Below, piece after piece: positions 1-13,599 of a stretch of DNA of 64,000 nucleotides. Origin of the DNA: Xylogone sp. PMI_703 (taxonomy: Eukaryota; Ascomycota; Leotiomycetes); NCBI GenBank assembly GCA_021399445.1, contig JAJTUQ010000010.1, positions 124,001 through 188,000 of the forward strand, read 5' to 3'. A model generated the notes under the pieces. It did not search any database. It worked only from the letters and a program-made list of their open reading frames with translations, and had not been told where the DNA came from. Made by a program: the position numbers and the translations under genes. Every line of letters begins with the position of its first letter. Positions within the stretch are counted from its first letter, which is position 1.

Positions 1-3000
1 TTTATTATAAGAACATAGTTTATCTTAATATATTTATATTCTTTCAAGTCACAGATATAATAATAACAAATATTAATATACTTTGATCACTTGTGAAAGT
101 ATAGATTCTTTACTAACATAAGCATACTTTAGTTATCTTTTAATATTTGTACAATCATCAAGTTTAGCTCAATATATTAAAGGAATCCTATATCATAGAA
201 TATTTAAGCAATCCATTGGCTCTGCTTAGCGTACATTAACATTATAATATATTCTGATTCAGTACTTAAAGTTGTCATTGAACGTTATTTCTTATTCCCC
301 CAGGAAATAAGTCTTCTGTAAAACATAGTCACATTTCTTGAAATACTCTTCTAGTCAGTTTTGTCTTTTGTTTAGTCTGTATCTGAATACATGATTAATA
401 TAAGACTACTGACTTGTTTGTTGTTGTTATTACTTTAGTATGATAATTAGTTAACTTGAATTAAAATAAACTTATAACAGATACGTTATTTGATCATTAA
501 TCTGGTATATCTTAAGAGTTTTTTTACAGTATTAGTGTAATATTCTTTAAGATTATTTATATATTAGTTAAGCTTTTTTAGAGTAAATATAATATTTGGT
601 CTAATGTTTATCATTATATATATTAAACTTTTAATATATTCTTAATACTTAGTCAAATTAGCTTTCTTGTCAAAGTCTGAAGTCAGGTATAATTTGTTAT
701 AACCAAAGATTAATATTAACTTTAGTTTATATTTCTCTTGAATTATTTTATATTAATTTAAAATGTTGTTTAAATATTACTTTTAATCTAGGAATAATAT
801 CTTTTTTTTTGATTCTTAATAATATAAATACTAAGGATTACTTGAATTTTCCTTAAGTTCTTGGTATAAAATTGATTTGTTAATGTTTTTCCAAACTATT
901 TTAATTTTTGTATTCTTGATATAATAATAATGATATTATTTACATAAATAAGTAATATGATCTTATGTTCTTTGTGGATATAAAGGCAAGAATCAGCTAA
1001 ATTTTGGACAAATCTAATCTTAACGAGATAACTTTTATAAAGTAGATTCTAGTCCTGTGTAAATTACTTTAGCTTATATAAATTTCGTAAGATATATAAT
1101 ATATACTTATTCTTTAACTTGAATACTCTGTCTGGTTAAAATAAGAAGATTTATTCTTGTAGATATAATTCAGTGAAAGTATTCTTTATATTATACAAAT
1201 GATATTCAAGGTTTTCCGTTATAATAATAGTCATGAATATCTGAAGAATATTCATTTTAACTGTAAGTACAAATATCTTAGTGAAATCTTGTTTATATTT
1301 CTGAGAAAAGTTTTGAATAATTAGTTTTGCCTTGAATCTGTTTAATGTTTTGTCAAGATTTATCTTAATAATAAATACTTATTTAGTGGAAACTAAGTTT
1401 ATTCTTTCTGGGGGTATTTTTTCTTCTTATATATCATTTTGTTATAATAATATAATCTCTTCATTAATTACCTTTTTTTATTTTTAACTATATTTATGAT
1501 CTAAAATAATCTCTTTATACATTATTAAGATAATAATATTTAGATTTATTATTAAACTGGCCAGAGTTATCTTGTCTGAGTCTTAGTAATCTTGATTTTC
1601 TAATATTACAAATATAATTTTAACTATCTTGGTAAAACAGTCTTTATTATCAAAATTATTGAATCTTTATCACTTTTGAAGATTATACCTCGTTTTTATA
1701 AGTTCTGGTAGTACTTAATTTTCCTTGCTAAATAAGTAAAATCTAATAAATAATACTATATTAATATTAAATAATAAATTATAATTCTCGGCTTAAGTCT
1801 AAGATTAATCTTTAATTTTATTTTCCTCATTTCTCTTATCTCCTCCTGGATAAAACATATTTATACTTGGATTATTTATATTTTCTTGATCATATTAATA
1901 ATTAGTTAAACTAATTAAATCATTATATATTATTATTAGATTTATAATGAACAAAATCATAATTTCGAAATTATTTAAGTTTTTTGGATCTGGGAATAAT
2001 ATAAACTTAATGACTTTATTTTGTAGTTAACCTTTTAATTTACGAATTATTAACTTGTTCTTTATTCCTTAAAGATCATCTGTCTGAAGTTTCAAATTAA
2101 TTATTCTACCTTAGATATCTTCATAAAAGTTAATATAACTTAATTTGATAATATAACCTTTGTTTGACATATAAACTTTATATTATTTAATTATGTTTAG
2201 ATTATATTTTATAAATATTATAATTTGTCCATAGTTTATAAGTTTGTCTTTTCTTGATTTCTTTGAGTATTTTTTTTAATTAACGTATAATATACATTTA
2301 TATCCAAAAACTTTAATATAATCAATACTTGAGATCTCTCTAATGAATACTTAATACAGGTTAATAACTTTCTTATTAATTATTGAACTAGATATTGTTT
2401 AATTTCTTAAGTATATATCCGTTTCAACAGTATAATTCTAGAATTTAAGTAATAAGTTAACTTCTTTTAGTAATACCTGAGCATTTACTATAGTTATCTG
2501 GATTATTTACTTAGTTAGACTATTCTAGTTTAACTTATATTTTGTTATTGTTTTTGCTTAAATCTTGATTAAAGTACTTTATTTATTTAGTAATAATAAT
2601 AATTCTGAGATATTATCAGTTTTAATAATCTTAACTTTTTTCTTTATTTTATATTCTACTTAGATCTTCTATGTCTTAAGCTTCTCGACCAAATGTACTC
2701 TTGTCTTTATAAGAATATTCTAAATATAATGAATAATGTTATTAATAATTTGAGTAAAGTATTAGTTTTCCTTTATTAATAATGGGAATAGTCTATATAC
2801 ATTTACGTAAATTAGTACAAGCCTTTTACTCTCTTATTCACTTAATACTTTATTAATATAATCTTTTATTTTAATGAAGTCATAAACTTCACAAAGTTCT
2901 TTAATTATAAGTTTTCGTATTGACCTGCTTAAAGTAATAACCTTGTATAAGTTATAGATTTTCTTTACTCTAAGATGAATAAATCGTTTATGCTATAAAT

Positions 3001-5290
3001 TATAACATTGTATGACTTTTTTCATTAACTTTGATATTAGTGTAAATAAGGTTTCGGTATCACTGTCAGAATTTTGATTTTCCTTATTAAGTAAATTAAA
3101 TCATGATTATTTTTCTTTCATTTTAACATCATTAACTAAAACTGTTTCCTTTGACTTATTCATGATAGAACTTATAATGTATACTCTTCTATGTTACTTG
3201 GCTTTAATGTACTAATTCTTTTGATTCTTTTGAGTAAAATATATTATATATAAATCAAAAAAATCATTAAAATCCTTTTCATAAATATGTTGACCAGAGA
3301 GTAAATTAGCCTTAAGATTCAGAATAAGTAAAGTATTAAATAATAATATAATACTTTCATTCTTCAACTTCATTTCAGCAGTCCTTTTTTTCTATGTATA
3401 TAACCTTTTACTTTTAACCTTTATTTTGTGACGTTTAATATTGATTATTAGTTGTTTAAAGAGCTAAAAGTTGTCAGTCATATGAGAAAAAGTACCTGTA
3501 TCTGTAATCCAGACAGAAGGTTTAATCATACACATTATTTCCTTTGAAACTCCTGCAACTTCGTTTTTCTCCTCAGATAAGTCATCAAAACTTGACTTTG
3601 TTTTTGACGTTAAATTAGACTTGGAGAAGTGACTAGCCATGTGACCATGGGCATAATGTTTGGACTTGTTGTTTTTGTAGTAATTCTTGAGCTTGTTATT
3701 TTTTATTATTTTTGGAGAATATTATAATTTGTTATCCTTGGATTTGAGATTAAGAATATATTTTCTTACATCATGCCTGAGTTTATAATATTTAATAAAA
3801 TGGTTTTTGTTATATAAATAATATTTAATATCCTTTTGGTCAAGTGAGTTATTTTTATGTCTATTCTATCAACTTAAGCTTTTGTTCCCTTTATCTTATG
3901 ATTTTCGTGTTCTTTTGTCTTAGACAATAAAGGCTGTTGAGTTAATGACCTTTTTTTTATGTCTTTGGAGAATGTTAATCTTGTTTACGATTTCAAGTAT
4001 TAGTTATACATTGATTATAATTATAATTATTGAGTATTCTTCTAGGAATCTTGCAATAAAGAATTTAAATATTTGCTTTATGCTAAAGCCATCCTTGAGT
4101 TCAGGGATTACTTTTATAACTCTCCTCTTTAACTCTTGTACTCAGATCTATCCCTCTTCGATTGTTATACTCTATTCTAACTTGAATAAAATAAGTTAAA
4201 TTATTTCACTTTGAACAACATAAGATAATAACTTATTATACTTGAAGTATAACTTTGTCTATGCTAGTTGAACTTCAAACTCGTCACAGATCAGTTCATT
4301 GTCCATAATATTAATATAGATTGAAATTATATATAAAACTTTCGTAGACATAACTTTATATTTCTTTTGCTTTTCAATATTCCATATGCTATCTTTTGAT
4401 TTATTTTATAGTTTATCCTTTACCTTCAAGTTCTTCAGTTGTTTTGTTACATTTTCAATAATGATCTTGGGTATTTTCGTGCTTGTTAATATAATAAAAG
4501 TATTAATTGATGATAAGGTTCTCTAAATCCAGGTATATTCTGTGATTATCTTATTTAGCACAAATTTTAGCGATTCTCCCTTAAAATAAAGTCTCATCAG
4601 TTTAAACTATTCTTGTTAATTCGTTTTGTTAAAGATATTAACAGAACATTTACATATAAAGTGATCAGTGTCCATCTTCTCAAATATCAATAAGATAAGG
4701 ATAATAAAGATTTTGTTGTCTTTTGAGCTGTTGTATTATAACTCAAGGTTAAAAAGATCTATAATTGACTATTAAATTTAGATAAATAAGTAAGTATCAT
4801 GCCAAGGTGCCTAATACTGATTAAGGGGCCATGATCTTCAAGTACTTATTATAGACTGACAATTTATCGTACGTTTATTTGTTTCAAGACTTAGAACTGA
4901 TTAGTTTATGTTTTAACTAATGTTTTACAGACTTCTTTTTTCTACAAAGACTTATGTAATAATATATGTTTTGGCTATCCTTGGTGATAGATTTACAGTG
5001 AACATATCTTAATTATTTTTTTTTTTAGTAATACCTTAACATATGTCCAGGCTTATAACCTGTTAAGATTATGATCGTTAAGCTTATATAAGGGAAGTGT
5101 TGGTTCACTAGGTACTACCATATTGTAGGGTTGAATAGGCTTATATTGGTTTATACATTGTATGTTTATGTTTATATTCAGTATTTAAGGAGTTATACCC
5201 TTAAATACTCTCTTACCGGATTATTAGTCATTCTACTCTGATTGTATAGCTACTGAGCGCCAGTATGTTCTGCTCCCATAATTCCTAACA
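1..5290 (-). mobile_element. Ty1/copia retrotransposon, RIP-degraded, 3' end outside window
   Basis: Read on the minus strand, about 1400-1030 translates, through stops, as the start of a copia reverse transcriptase. There is FKAKLIIQNFSQ (compare FKARLVAKGFSQ), then IENLEYHLYNIKNTF (compare LEIHQMDIKNAF), then LYKLK-stop-FTQD (compare LYGLKQSPRDW). A degraded CCHC-like knuckle (HGHMASH) lies at about 3640. This fits gag near the right end and RT near the left, so the element runs right to left with its 5' LTR at 5098-5290. RNase H and the 3' LTR should lie beyond position 1. No uninterrupted frame remains, so it is non-autonomous. The copia assignment rests on RT motifs and is firm; internal boundaries are not resolved. 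Confidence 0.8.
5098..5290 (-). repeat. 5' LTR of the copia element
   Basis: The 193-bp segment starts TGTTGG and ends CCTAACA on the plus strand, so on the coding strand it is TGTTAGG...CCAACA with short terminal inverted ends. It contains a TATTTAAGG TATA-like stretch within a small palindrome. It is less decayed than the element body. The partner LTR is not in the window. Confidence 0.6.
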
Positions 5291-5407
5291 TATAAAACAA
5301 TTAATATTTTTTAAATACCAGAAAAACCTTAAACTTTTATTTTATAAGATTTTATCATAAGATTACTTTTATCAAAAAATATTAACAGACTAGATAAAGA
5401 TCATTAT

Positions 5408-5622
5408 TGTGGTAGGGAAAACAGTATACGGCACGTGCGTAGCACGTGTACGTGCGGCGTATCATGTGACCTGTACGTAGTATATAGAGCACGGTTCTTA
5501 CAACCGTACAATAATCAACCACCTTCACTCTTATTCTACCAGACCTTGCCTTCTGATTGGTTAGTTGTATTGTATTACTGTATATACTACCTCAACACCT
5601 CTTAGCACCTCTCTCTTCCACA
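5408..5622 (+). mobile_element. Short LTR-like insertion with 4-bp target duplication (copy 1)
   Basis: This 215-bp block begins TGTGGTAGGGAAA and ends CTCTTCCACA. It is flanked by TTAT on both sides (5404-5407 and 5623-5626). Its base composition is balanced and it is not RIP-degraded, unlike its surroundings. The inside has no ORF but has a CACGTG-containing palindromic stretch and a TATATAGA box. It shares both ends, but little of the middle, with 11286-11522 on the other strand. I interpret it as a solo LTR or TRIM-like element. Confidence 0.75.
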
Positions 5623-6292
5623 TTATAACTTAATCTTTATTATAATAAATAAATTTACAAAATACTTTATTATATTATCATAAAAAGAAATATAAATAGC
5701 CGAAGATTTAATGAAAATTATAATTTCTAGGATTATAACAGATTATAACATCTCGACAAAAATTATATCAGATAAAGATAAACTCTTTATATCGAAATTC
5801 TAAGAAATAATTTACAAAAGATTAAGTATTAAAAGGAAAATCATTATAAAAGAATAAGCTCAAACAGATAACCAGACTAAATAAGTCAACCAAATTATAA
5901 GAATTTATTTTTACTATTATATAGATTATAAGTAATTAAATTAAAAAGTCTTTTTATTAATAATATAATTAATATATAATAACATAAAAAACGAAATTAT
6001 TAAAATTATACTTTTTTTTATAAATTATAATTATAAAGTCTAAATTCATTTCATAAAAGTAAAAATAAAAAACATTTCCAAGATAATTAGACAATAAACA
6101 AACAAATTAGAAAAAATCTATAATTACTTAAAGTATAATATTAAATTTATACAAGAATATATAAAGAAATATTATACCAAAAGTATAATATAAAATCTAG
6201 ATTTGAAAAAAAGAATAAAATTTATATTATCTACAAATTTATCAAAATAATAAAATCAAGTAATAAATTAAACTAGAAAAAAATTAATTTAT
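5623..6292 (+). mobile_element. Ty3/gypsy integrase fragment, RIP-degraded
   Basis: From about 5700 the plus strand reads, through stops, IISDKDKLFISKF, then an AQTDNQTK-stop-VNQIIR stretch, then LEKIYNYLKYNIKFIQE. These match the DRDxxFxSxFW / HPQTDGQTERVNQ core and C-terminal part of chromovirus integrases. The fragment stops where the LTR at 6293 starts, in the stretch corresponding to the KLDxKKLGPF motif. It is therefore probably an older gypsy copy interrupted by the 6293-13436 element. No LTR of its own is seen. Confidence 0.75.
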
Positions 6293-6655
6293 TGTCATAA
6301 ATTACACATGGACAATGTCAGGCCTGAGGCTCAGTAATAAGGTTATACAGAGAACCTGACATAATCATGGAACCATGTAACAAGCGAGTCACGTGATGGA
6401 CCCGGGGGACTTAGGGAAGGTCTAAAAGGTCCAAGGACTTGGGGGACCCAGGGTAGGTCTAAAGGGTTTAATAATATTTCATTCAGTATTTAAACTTAAA
6501 TAATTCTTAGAATAAAAGTTTTATGTTTAACTTATAATATAAATTATTATTTATATAATTATAATTATAATTATATACTATATTACACTAATCCCTGAGT
6601 TCTTATCAATTCTTTTATGACTTAGTATATACTTATATATTTTATAAGACTTAGG
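6293..6655 (+). repeat. 5' LTR of the gypsy chromovirus
   Basis: It starts TGTCATAAATTACAC and shares almost its whole length with 13071-13436. Shared blocks include GACCCGGGGGAC and CAGTATTTAAAC. Differences are mostly C/T and G/A. The right end is approximate. Confidence 0.8.
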
Positions 6656-6732
6656 TAAAAACTTAAGTTTGTAATACTTTGAGTATTTTCTTAAAAAGAT
6701 TAAGATTAAATGCCTTAAAACGTTATAATAAG

Positions 6733-7560
6733 TTAATAAACAGACCTTATGTCAAGGATAAAGTATACAGTACTAGACCCTATACCAGGTCTTATACTAA
6801 TGTTAAACTTATTCTTATCAGATAATAATAATGATAAAGAACAAAAATTCTCACGAATCATCTTATCACTTAAGTTATTTAAAGTAACTATATTAGCCAA
6901 ATTTAACGGAGACAGATTTAAGTATAAAGTTTTCAAGATATAAATTTGTTTGTTCTTGAAATTCAATAAAGTCATTTTCAGGAATAAGTAAGATTATATA
7001 TTCTAGGTTATTATATACTTGGAAGAAGATGTATTCAAATTTCTGTTGTTATACATAGAGAATTTTTATAATATTATCAAAAAGAAAAAGGATAAATAAC
7101 AAGAAATGATTAATTTATTTAGAAGTTTAAGTAATTTCTGGGACAAGATAAATTAACTGTTCAACAGTACGAATGAGAAACAGGAAGTTTTTAAGTAATT
7201 AGATAGGTTTAAGTAAATAAAATTAGTACAGAATTATAATATAAGGTTCTGTATATTAGCCCTTTAAACAGACTAAGACGACAAAGTCCTAATATACTGT
7301 TATAAGGAAAACTTTAAGGATGTAGTAATAAACAAGATAACTCGGCTAAGGCTAGCCCTAGGAAGTCTAGAAGAACTCATGAAAGAAGTTGTTAAGATAG
7401 ATAATTATTAGTAAAAAAGACACTAGATAAAAAAGGGTAGAATGATAGGCTGGAATAACAAGAAGTAAAACTCTGAAAAAAAGGAAAGGGATTTAAGAAA
7501 GATTCCGATGCCATGGACTGAAAAGTAAATGTAATTTCCAAAAAGACTTCAAGAAAAGAG
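6733..7560 (+). pseudogene. Gypsy gag remnant
   Basis: Translated through stops, this resembles a Ty3/gypsy gag. There is a KFNGDR motif near 6905, a stretch of about 60 residues corresponding to YLEEDAFKWF near 7010, then MINLFxSLSNFWDKI near 7105. That is the retrotransposon gag matrix/capsid pattern. A 64-aa open piece (6749-6943) is all that stays open. Downstream open frames at 7704-8027 and 8592-8816 lie between gag and RT and are Lys/Glu- or Tyr-rich leftovers of the same polyprotein, not host genes. Confidence 0.6.
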
Positions 7561-9339
7561 GAAGGTATAACTTGACACTAAAATAACAGAAGAAATATAG
7601 AAAGAAAAATTTATATTTCAAATATTATTTACTTAGGCATATAGCTCATGAGTATGACAAGGACAGTAAGCTCAAGAACAAGTAGACTAATAATGTAGAA
7701 GAGGTGAAGCAAAAACCAGAGTATAAAGGAAAAAGTAAGGAAGTGGTATTCGTAGAAGTCAATATGACAATTACCTTGGAGGAAGAAGAGGTATTTGCAG
7801 AAGTAAAGGCCGAGGTAAAGGCCAAAGTAGAATGGCAAGTAATGAGGGAGGTAAAAGAGGTGTTTTGCTTTAGTTTAGAAACTTGGCCAGAAGATGATAA
7901 AGACTTGTTAGTCAGTCAAATTCTGTATAAGTATTTTGTGTACATAAAGGATAACTTGGGAAAAGAGCAAGAAGGAAATGATATAAAGGTGTACAATGAT
8001 GTTCTAGCAGAAAAAACTAAATCTTAACTTTCTGATATATTAAACTTCAAGGAAGTATTCTTTAGAGCTTGAATTAAGGAAAACTTAGTCGAGAAAGAAA
8101 ATTTAGTCTTAAAACTTACTGAGAAAGGTTTTAGACATGAAATACTGATAAGGACATTAAAAGATATTATATAACATTTACCAGAAGAAATAAAGGACTA
8201 GTTCAGAATGACAAAGTTAAATTTTAACTAAAACACAAAAAGTAAATAACCAAAATTAATATCAATAACTAAAGAGTTATATAGGCTGAAAAGAAACCTT
8301 GAACATATAAGAGCTCTAAAAACAGGTGAAAAGGTGATATTTATAAGAATCAAGGAAAATCAAGAAAGTTGATACAGAATATAATCTATAATAAAACGTT
8401 AATAAAAATAGATAAAATTATATTTAGCTAAAGATGAGATTATAGGTTTCAGAACAATTATGAAAGTTATATTCAGGTCTTATTATTACTTAAGCTTAAA
8501 TTTGTTATAAACAGGAGTGTTGTATATTATTATATTATTAGTAATAATGTTATTAACATAGAAAAATCTTCCTGACATATAGACAGTATGGATGGAAACA
8601 GAACATAAGACTATATGGACTAAAGTTATATTTAATAATAAGAAGTTTTACTATGAATTATATATATTATACTGGGGTTATAGAATAGGAAGACAATATA
8701 AATTCGATGAAATAATCGACTTTTGGCACAAAGACAACAACAAGGAAGAATATACTGAAACTAATATAATTTTTGGAAATTTTCTTTTGATGATGTTTAT
8801 TAAGTTAAAAAGATAAAATTTAATAATAATGTTCGATAGTAATAGTATAATCAACTTTATTATGCCTGAAGTAGTTACTTGATTAAGACTAAATACCAGA
8901 GTTAAAAGAAGGAGTTATCTTATTAGAATAATAGATAGATCAAGTACTTTTTCTTAAGTAGAAGTAGAGATTAAGTCGTTAATGATAGAAATATCCAGAG
9001 AAAAAACGGAAATTATATTTGATATATTATATCTAAGAAGATATAAGATAATTATAAGAATGTCATGGTTTAAGAATTATAATCTACAAAAAAATTAGGA
9101 AACAGGCCAGATAATGGGATTCGGCAAGATAAGTAGTTTATGATTAGTTAACTTGTTAGCATAAGTAAATAATATGGAAACAGTATTAATATTACTTAAG
9201 GAGTATCAGAAGTATCAGAAACTGTTCGAAGAATCACTAGATATAGAGGTATTATTATCATGAAAACTTTAAGACTATTATATATATTTAAAAAAAAGAA
9301 TTTACTCATTATATTACTGATTATACACAATAAACAAAG

Positions 9340-12300
9340 AATAACGACAGGTCTTACGAGAAGAATTAGATCAGTTATTAATAAAGAAATATATTAAACT
9401 TTCAAAAATATTATATAAAATGTTAATAATATATATTCTAAAGAAAAGACTAAAGAAATGAAGAATGGTTATAAATTACCAAGGATTAAACAATATTATT
9501 ATCAAAGATTAATACTTAATATTACTTATCTTAGACTTACAGGAAAGATTAACAGGTACTAAATATTTCATGAAATTAAATTTTTGGACAAGATTTTACT
9601 TAATTAAGATTATAAAAAGTAATGAATGGAAAATAGTATTCAATATACATTATAGATTGTTCAAATACTTAATCTTGTCAATGAAACTCATTAATTCACT
9701 TGTAATAATTAATTCACTTGTAATATTCTAAAAAATAATAAATCATATACTTATGTTATATTTGGACATATTTGTCATAGTTTACATTAATGACTTATTA
9801 ATTTACTCTAAAATACTGAAAGAATACCGAGAATATATAAGAAAGGTTTTGTAAATCTTATTGGATAATGACATATGATGTTAACCCTGGAAGTGTATAT
9901 TTTATTAAATAAAGGTAAAATTCCTGGGATATATAATTTCAGGAGAAGGCTTTTGAATGGATCTGCAGAAAGTGGTTAGTATAAAAGAATAGCCTGATTC
10001 AAAAAACGTCAAGGACGTTTAAGCCTTCAAGGGAATATATAACTTTTACCAGAAATATGTTTATAAGTTCTTGGATATTATTATATTATTAGACGATTTA
10101 ACCAAAAAGGATCAAGAATTTAAGTTCGAAAGCAGAGAACAGGAAGTATAACAGAAACTTAAGGATTAGTTTGACGAAAGAATAATCTTAATAATCTTCT
10201 AGGCAAGGTTACTAACGAGAGTTAAGACAGACATATTAAATAAGGCTTTAAGAATAGTTTTAAGCTAATTATACTTCGACAGAAGATAGAGGCTGATAAC
10301 CTTTTATTTAAGAAAGTTTTCCCTTGCGGAAAGAAACTATAATATTTATGATAAAGAATTACTAACTATAATGGACATGTTCAAAACCTGGAGAATATAC
10401 CTCTTGGGATCAGAAATAAAAATGTTTATAAATTATTATAACCTAAAATATTTCATCAATATCAAAATATTGAACGTTAGACAAGTTAGATAGTCAGAAG
10501 AATTTGTATAATATAATTTTAAGATAAGGTATATTAAGAGAACTGAAAATGCTAAAGTAGACATGTTTAACAGAAGACCAGATTATATAAAGAAAACTAA
10601 ACTAAAAGCTAAAGTTATCCTTAAAGAAGAAGAAGATAAAACATTAGTATATAATTACTTAGCCTAAGAGGCTGAAGATTGGGAATTCGACGTAGAATGG
10701 ACAAAGAAAATAATCTAGGCCGTCAAACATGAAATCAAGGAAGTCAAGGTATCATTTCAGGAGCCAAATCCAGACGATAAATGGGAAGAATCTATTGAGG
10801 AACCAGGAATGTGGTTTTACAACAAAAGAATTTATATACTACAATTTTTAGCCAAGAAGTTTGTTAAATATATATATGACTTATTATTGTATAGATATCA
10901 AAAAATCATAAAAATATATGAACTTCTTAGCCTGGAGTTTTATATACTTAAGTTACAAAAGACGATATAGGAAGTCGTCAAGGTATATAATATATACCAT
11001 TAAACAAAATCTACACAAAGAATTATATACAGGTTATTATAACTTTTAGAAGTATTAGAAGGATTATGGGAGTTGATAGTAATGGACTTTATAGTGGACT
11101 TATCACTGTTACTGGGCATGGACAACGAAGTCTACGACAGAGTATTTAATAGTCATAAACAGATTAACTAAGTACAGAGTCTTTATATTATGGAAAGGTA
11201 TTTATATGGCAGAATAGTTGGCAGATATACTTATAAGTAGAATATTCATAATATTTGGATTTCTAAAGGAAATCATCTTTGACAGTGTGGAAGCGATAGT
11301 GTGAGTGTAACAATAACGCTGGCTAGAGCATACAGGAATAGAGCTTATGCGACGGGATCACGCAGAACCATATAAACAACAAGTACACAAGGCAAACGAA
11401 CGAACCACTCCCTTGGTTGAGTATGAAAAGGTTGTTGGTTTACTATCCGGAGCTTGCCATCAATATATACCGGCTCAGCTTGGCATAACTATTACTAATA
11501 CATGACAGGTTTCCCTACCACAACAGAGATAAGTTATTTGTATCAAAGTTTTGGTAAATACTCATTATTATGATGAAGACTAAAACTAAGATAATCATTA
11601 AAGAATAAGTATAAATCGACAGAGGTACTGAAAGACTAATTCAGATGCTTAAGTAATATTTCAGAGTGTATTTTAATTATTTATAAAATAATTAAGTAAA
11701 GTTATTATTAATAATATAGTGTATATATAATAGAGTAAAGTATAATAATATATAAGTATTATTTTATTACATAAATTTCGGAAAGGAAATGAGTATAATA
11801 TACTTATAGAAAAAGATGCTTAATATAATAATAACAGTAGAAGAAAGAGTTAAACTTATCAAGGAAACTCAGGCAGTTATATAATAGAACCTAGAAGAAG
11901 TCAGAGAAAGAATAAAAAAATATTATAATAAGTAATATAGAATAAAACTTATGTTTAAGAAAAAGGATAAAGTATATTTTTTACGAAAATTTATCAAAAC
12001 CAAAAGACTAAATGAATTACTGGATTTTAAGAAAATAGGATTACTGGAAATCGACGAAATTCTGGGATAAGTAATATATAAGCTAAAATTACTTAAAGAC
12101 ATTAAAATACATTTAGTATTTTATGTCATTATATTAGAATTAGTATTACCAGAAATGTCAGTAATTATATACTTAGAAGCAAAAAATCTTAATCTTGAAA
12201 AAGAGTATAACATAAAAAGTGTAAAAAGATAAAAGATCTTCAAAAAGAAAGTTCAGTATTTAATCAAATAGAAAGAGTATCTAGAGTCAGAAAATACTTA

Positions 12301-12420
12301 GGAATCAGCAGAAAAGCTCAAGAATGTTTAACAGAAAGTTCAGGAGTTTAAGGCCAGATATGCTAAGCTAGACTGTCTAATGTTAGGTCGCCAGAATAAA
12401 TCTAATCAGAAGAACTAAAG
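9340..12420 (+). pseudogene. Gypsy pol remnant (RT, RNase H, integrase, chromodomain)
   Basis: RT: ELDQLLIKKYIKLSK at about 9365, INYQGLNNIIIKD at about 9470, and VIVYINDLLIYSK, the YxDD box now YIND, at about 9780. RNase H: LRKFSLAERNYNIYDKELL at about 10310. Integrase: FIVDLSLL at about 11090 and FLKEIIFDRDKLF split by the 11286-11522 insertion. C-terminal integrase: NELLDFKKIGLLEI at about 12010. Chromodomain: VQYLIK-stop-KEYLESENT at about 12250. Stops at former Gln and Trp positions make it non-functional. Order and motifs identify a chromovirus. Confidence 0.8.
11286..11522 (-). mobile_element. Short LTR-like insertion with 4-bp target duplication (copy 2)
   Basis: This 237-bp balanced-composition block starts TGTGGAAGCG and ends CCCTACCACA on the plus strand. 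It is therefore inverted relative to 5408-5622, which starts TGTGGTAGGG and ends CTTCCACA. ACAG flanks it on both sides (11282-11285, 11523-11526). Removing the block and one ACAG restores the integrase reading KEIIFDRDKLFVSKFW, which proves the boundaries. It carries no ORF. The internal sequence is largely unlike copy 1. Confidence 0.85.
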
Positions 12421-13070
12421 AAGTCGTCAATCTGGGAGTTCAAGAAGACAGGGCTACCCGAGGAGATTATAATTACATAGTCAGAAATCTTTTACTCAGT
12501 ATATTCCTTCTCTTTAGTAATATTTAACTTATCTAAAGTCTTCAAGCCATAACATATCATCTTGTTAATACATTTATGAAAGAAATTTCATTATTTGTGA
12601 AAGTATACTAGGTAGATAACCTTTTTGGTCATCTCCTCAGAAATCCTGGCTAGAGCCTGCTGGGAAGTAACTAAAGCCTGGGTAGTTTTCTCCTTTTTGT
12701 TATTTAGCCAAGTCTATTTATAATAATAAATATCTTAAAAGATTATAAACAAATCTTTGTTATTATAATATTGTTTATGTTATATACATTTACTATAATA
12801 AGTAAAATCGGAGACTATCAAACAAGTTAAATTATTTTACGTATAAAAAGCACAAAAAAATATCTTGATTTTCCGTTCTTTAATATAATTTCTTAAATTT
12901 AGTACTTTTTAATATTTTCGTGATTTTTTTCTTTTTATTGAATCTTCCTCACTAGAATATGGACGTTCAAGTAGTATGATGAGAAAGAAAGAAAAGATTA
13001 TCGAATAATAAGATTATCCTTACTTTAAGCTTTAAAGTTTCAGGACAAAGTTAGACTAAAAGAAAGATAA

Positions 13071-13436
13071 TATTATGAATTACACACAGACAATGTCAAG
13101 CCTGAAACTTAGTAACAAAGTTATACAGAAAACCTAACATAATCACAAAACTATATAACAAATGAGTCATGTAATAGACCCGGGGGACCTAAGGAAAGTC
13201 CAAAGAGTCCAAGGACCTGGGGGACCCGGGGCAGGTTCAAAGGGTCCAACAGTATTTCATTCAGTATTTAAACTCAGATAGTTCTTAAGATAAGAGTCTT
13301 ATGTTTAACTTATAATATAGATTATTATTTATATAATTATAATTATGATTATATACTATATTATACTGATCCCTGAGTTCTCATTAACCCTTTTATGACC
13401 TAGTATATACCTGTACACTTTATAAGACCTGTCAGG
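13071..13436 (+). repeat. 3' LTR of the gypsy chromovirus
   Basis: Direct repeat of 6293-6655. The TG start has become TA here (TATTATGAATTACAC), a RIP-type G-to-A change. It retains the GACCCGGGGGAC block and the ATATAATTATAATTATGATT region. The right edge near CCTGTCA is approximate. Confidence 0.8.
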
Positions 13437-13599
13437 TGACATTAGTAATAACATGGTTATTATCAAATCAAAGTACAAAGACATGAATTAAGTAATACTT
13501 ATAAGTTTATTTAGATATTATTCTAACTGTTATTACTTTATGTTTCATATATATTATTATTTTCTTTTTCTAATGTAGTTTTCCTTTCCTGTAGACAAG

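Larger units (their letters stand above)
6293..13436 (+). mobile_element. Ty3/gypsy chromovirus with both LTRs, RIP-degraded
   Basis: A 7.1-kb element is bounded by two alignable LTRs (6293-about 6655 and 13071-about 13436). The order is gag, a CCHC-knuckle region, RT, RNase H, integrase and chromodomain, the usual chromovirus order. All parts are riddled with stops from C-to-T and G-to-A changes, and the integrase is also split by an insertion at 11286. The LTRs differ mainly by transitions, as expected of RIP. I could not confirm a target duplication, because the right LTR end is uncertain by a few bases. Confidence 0.85.

Noticed and set aside
3945..4199. 84-aa frame in the AT block
   Set aside because: Antisense to the copia remnant and low complexity; chance opening in AT-rich DNA.
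7704..8027. 107-aa plus-strand frame as a host gene
   Set aside because: It lies inside the gypsy element between gag and RT, with Glu/Lys/Val-biased composition from decay. No independent gene signals.
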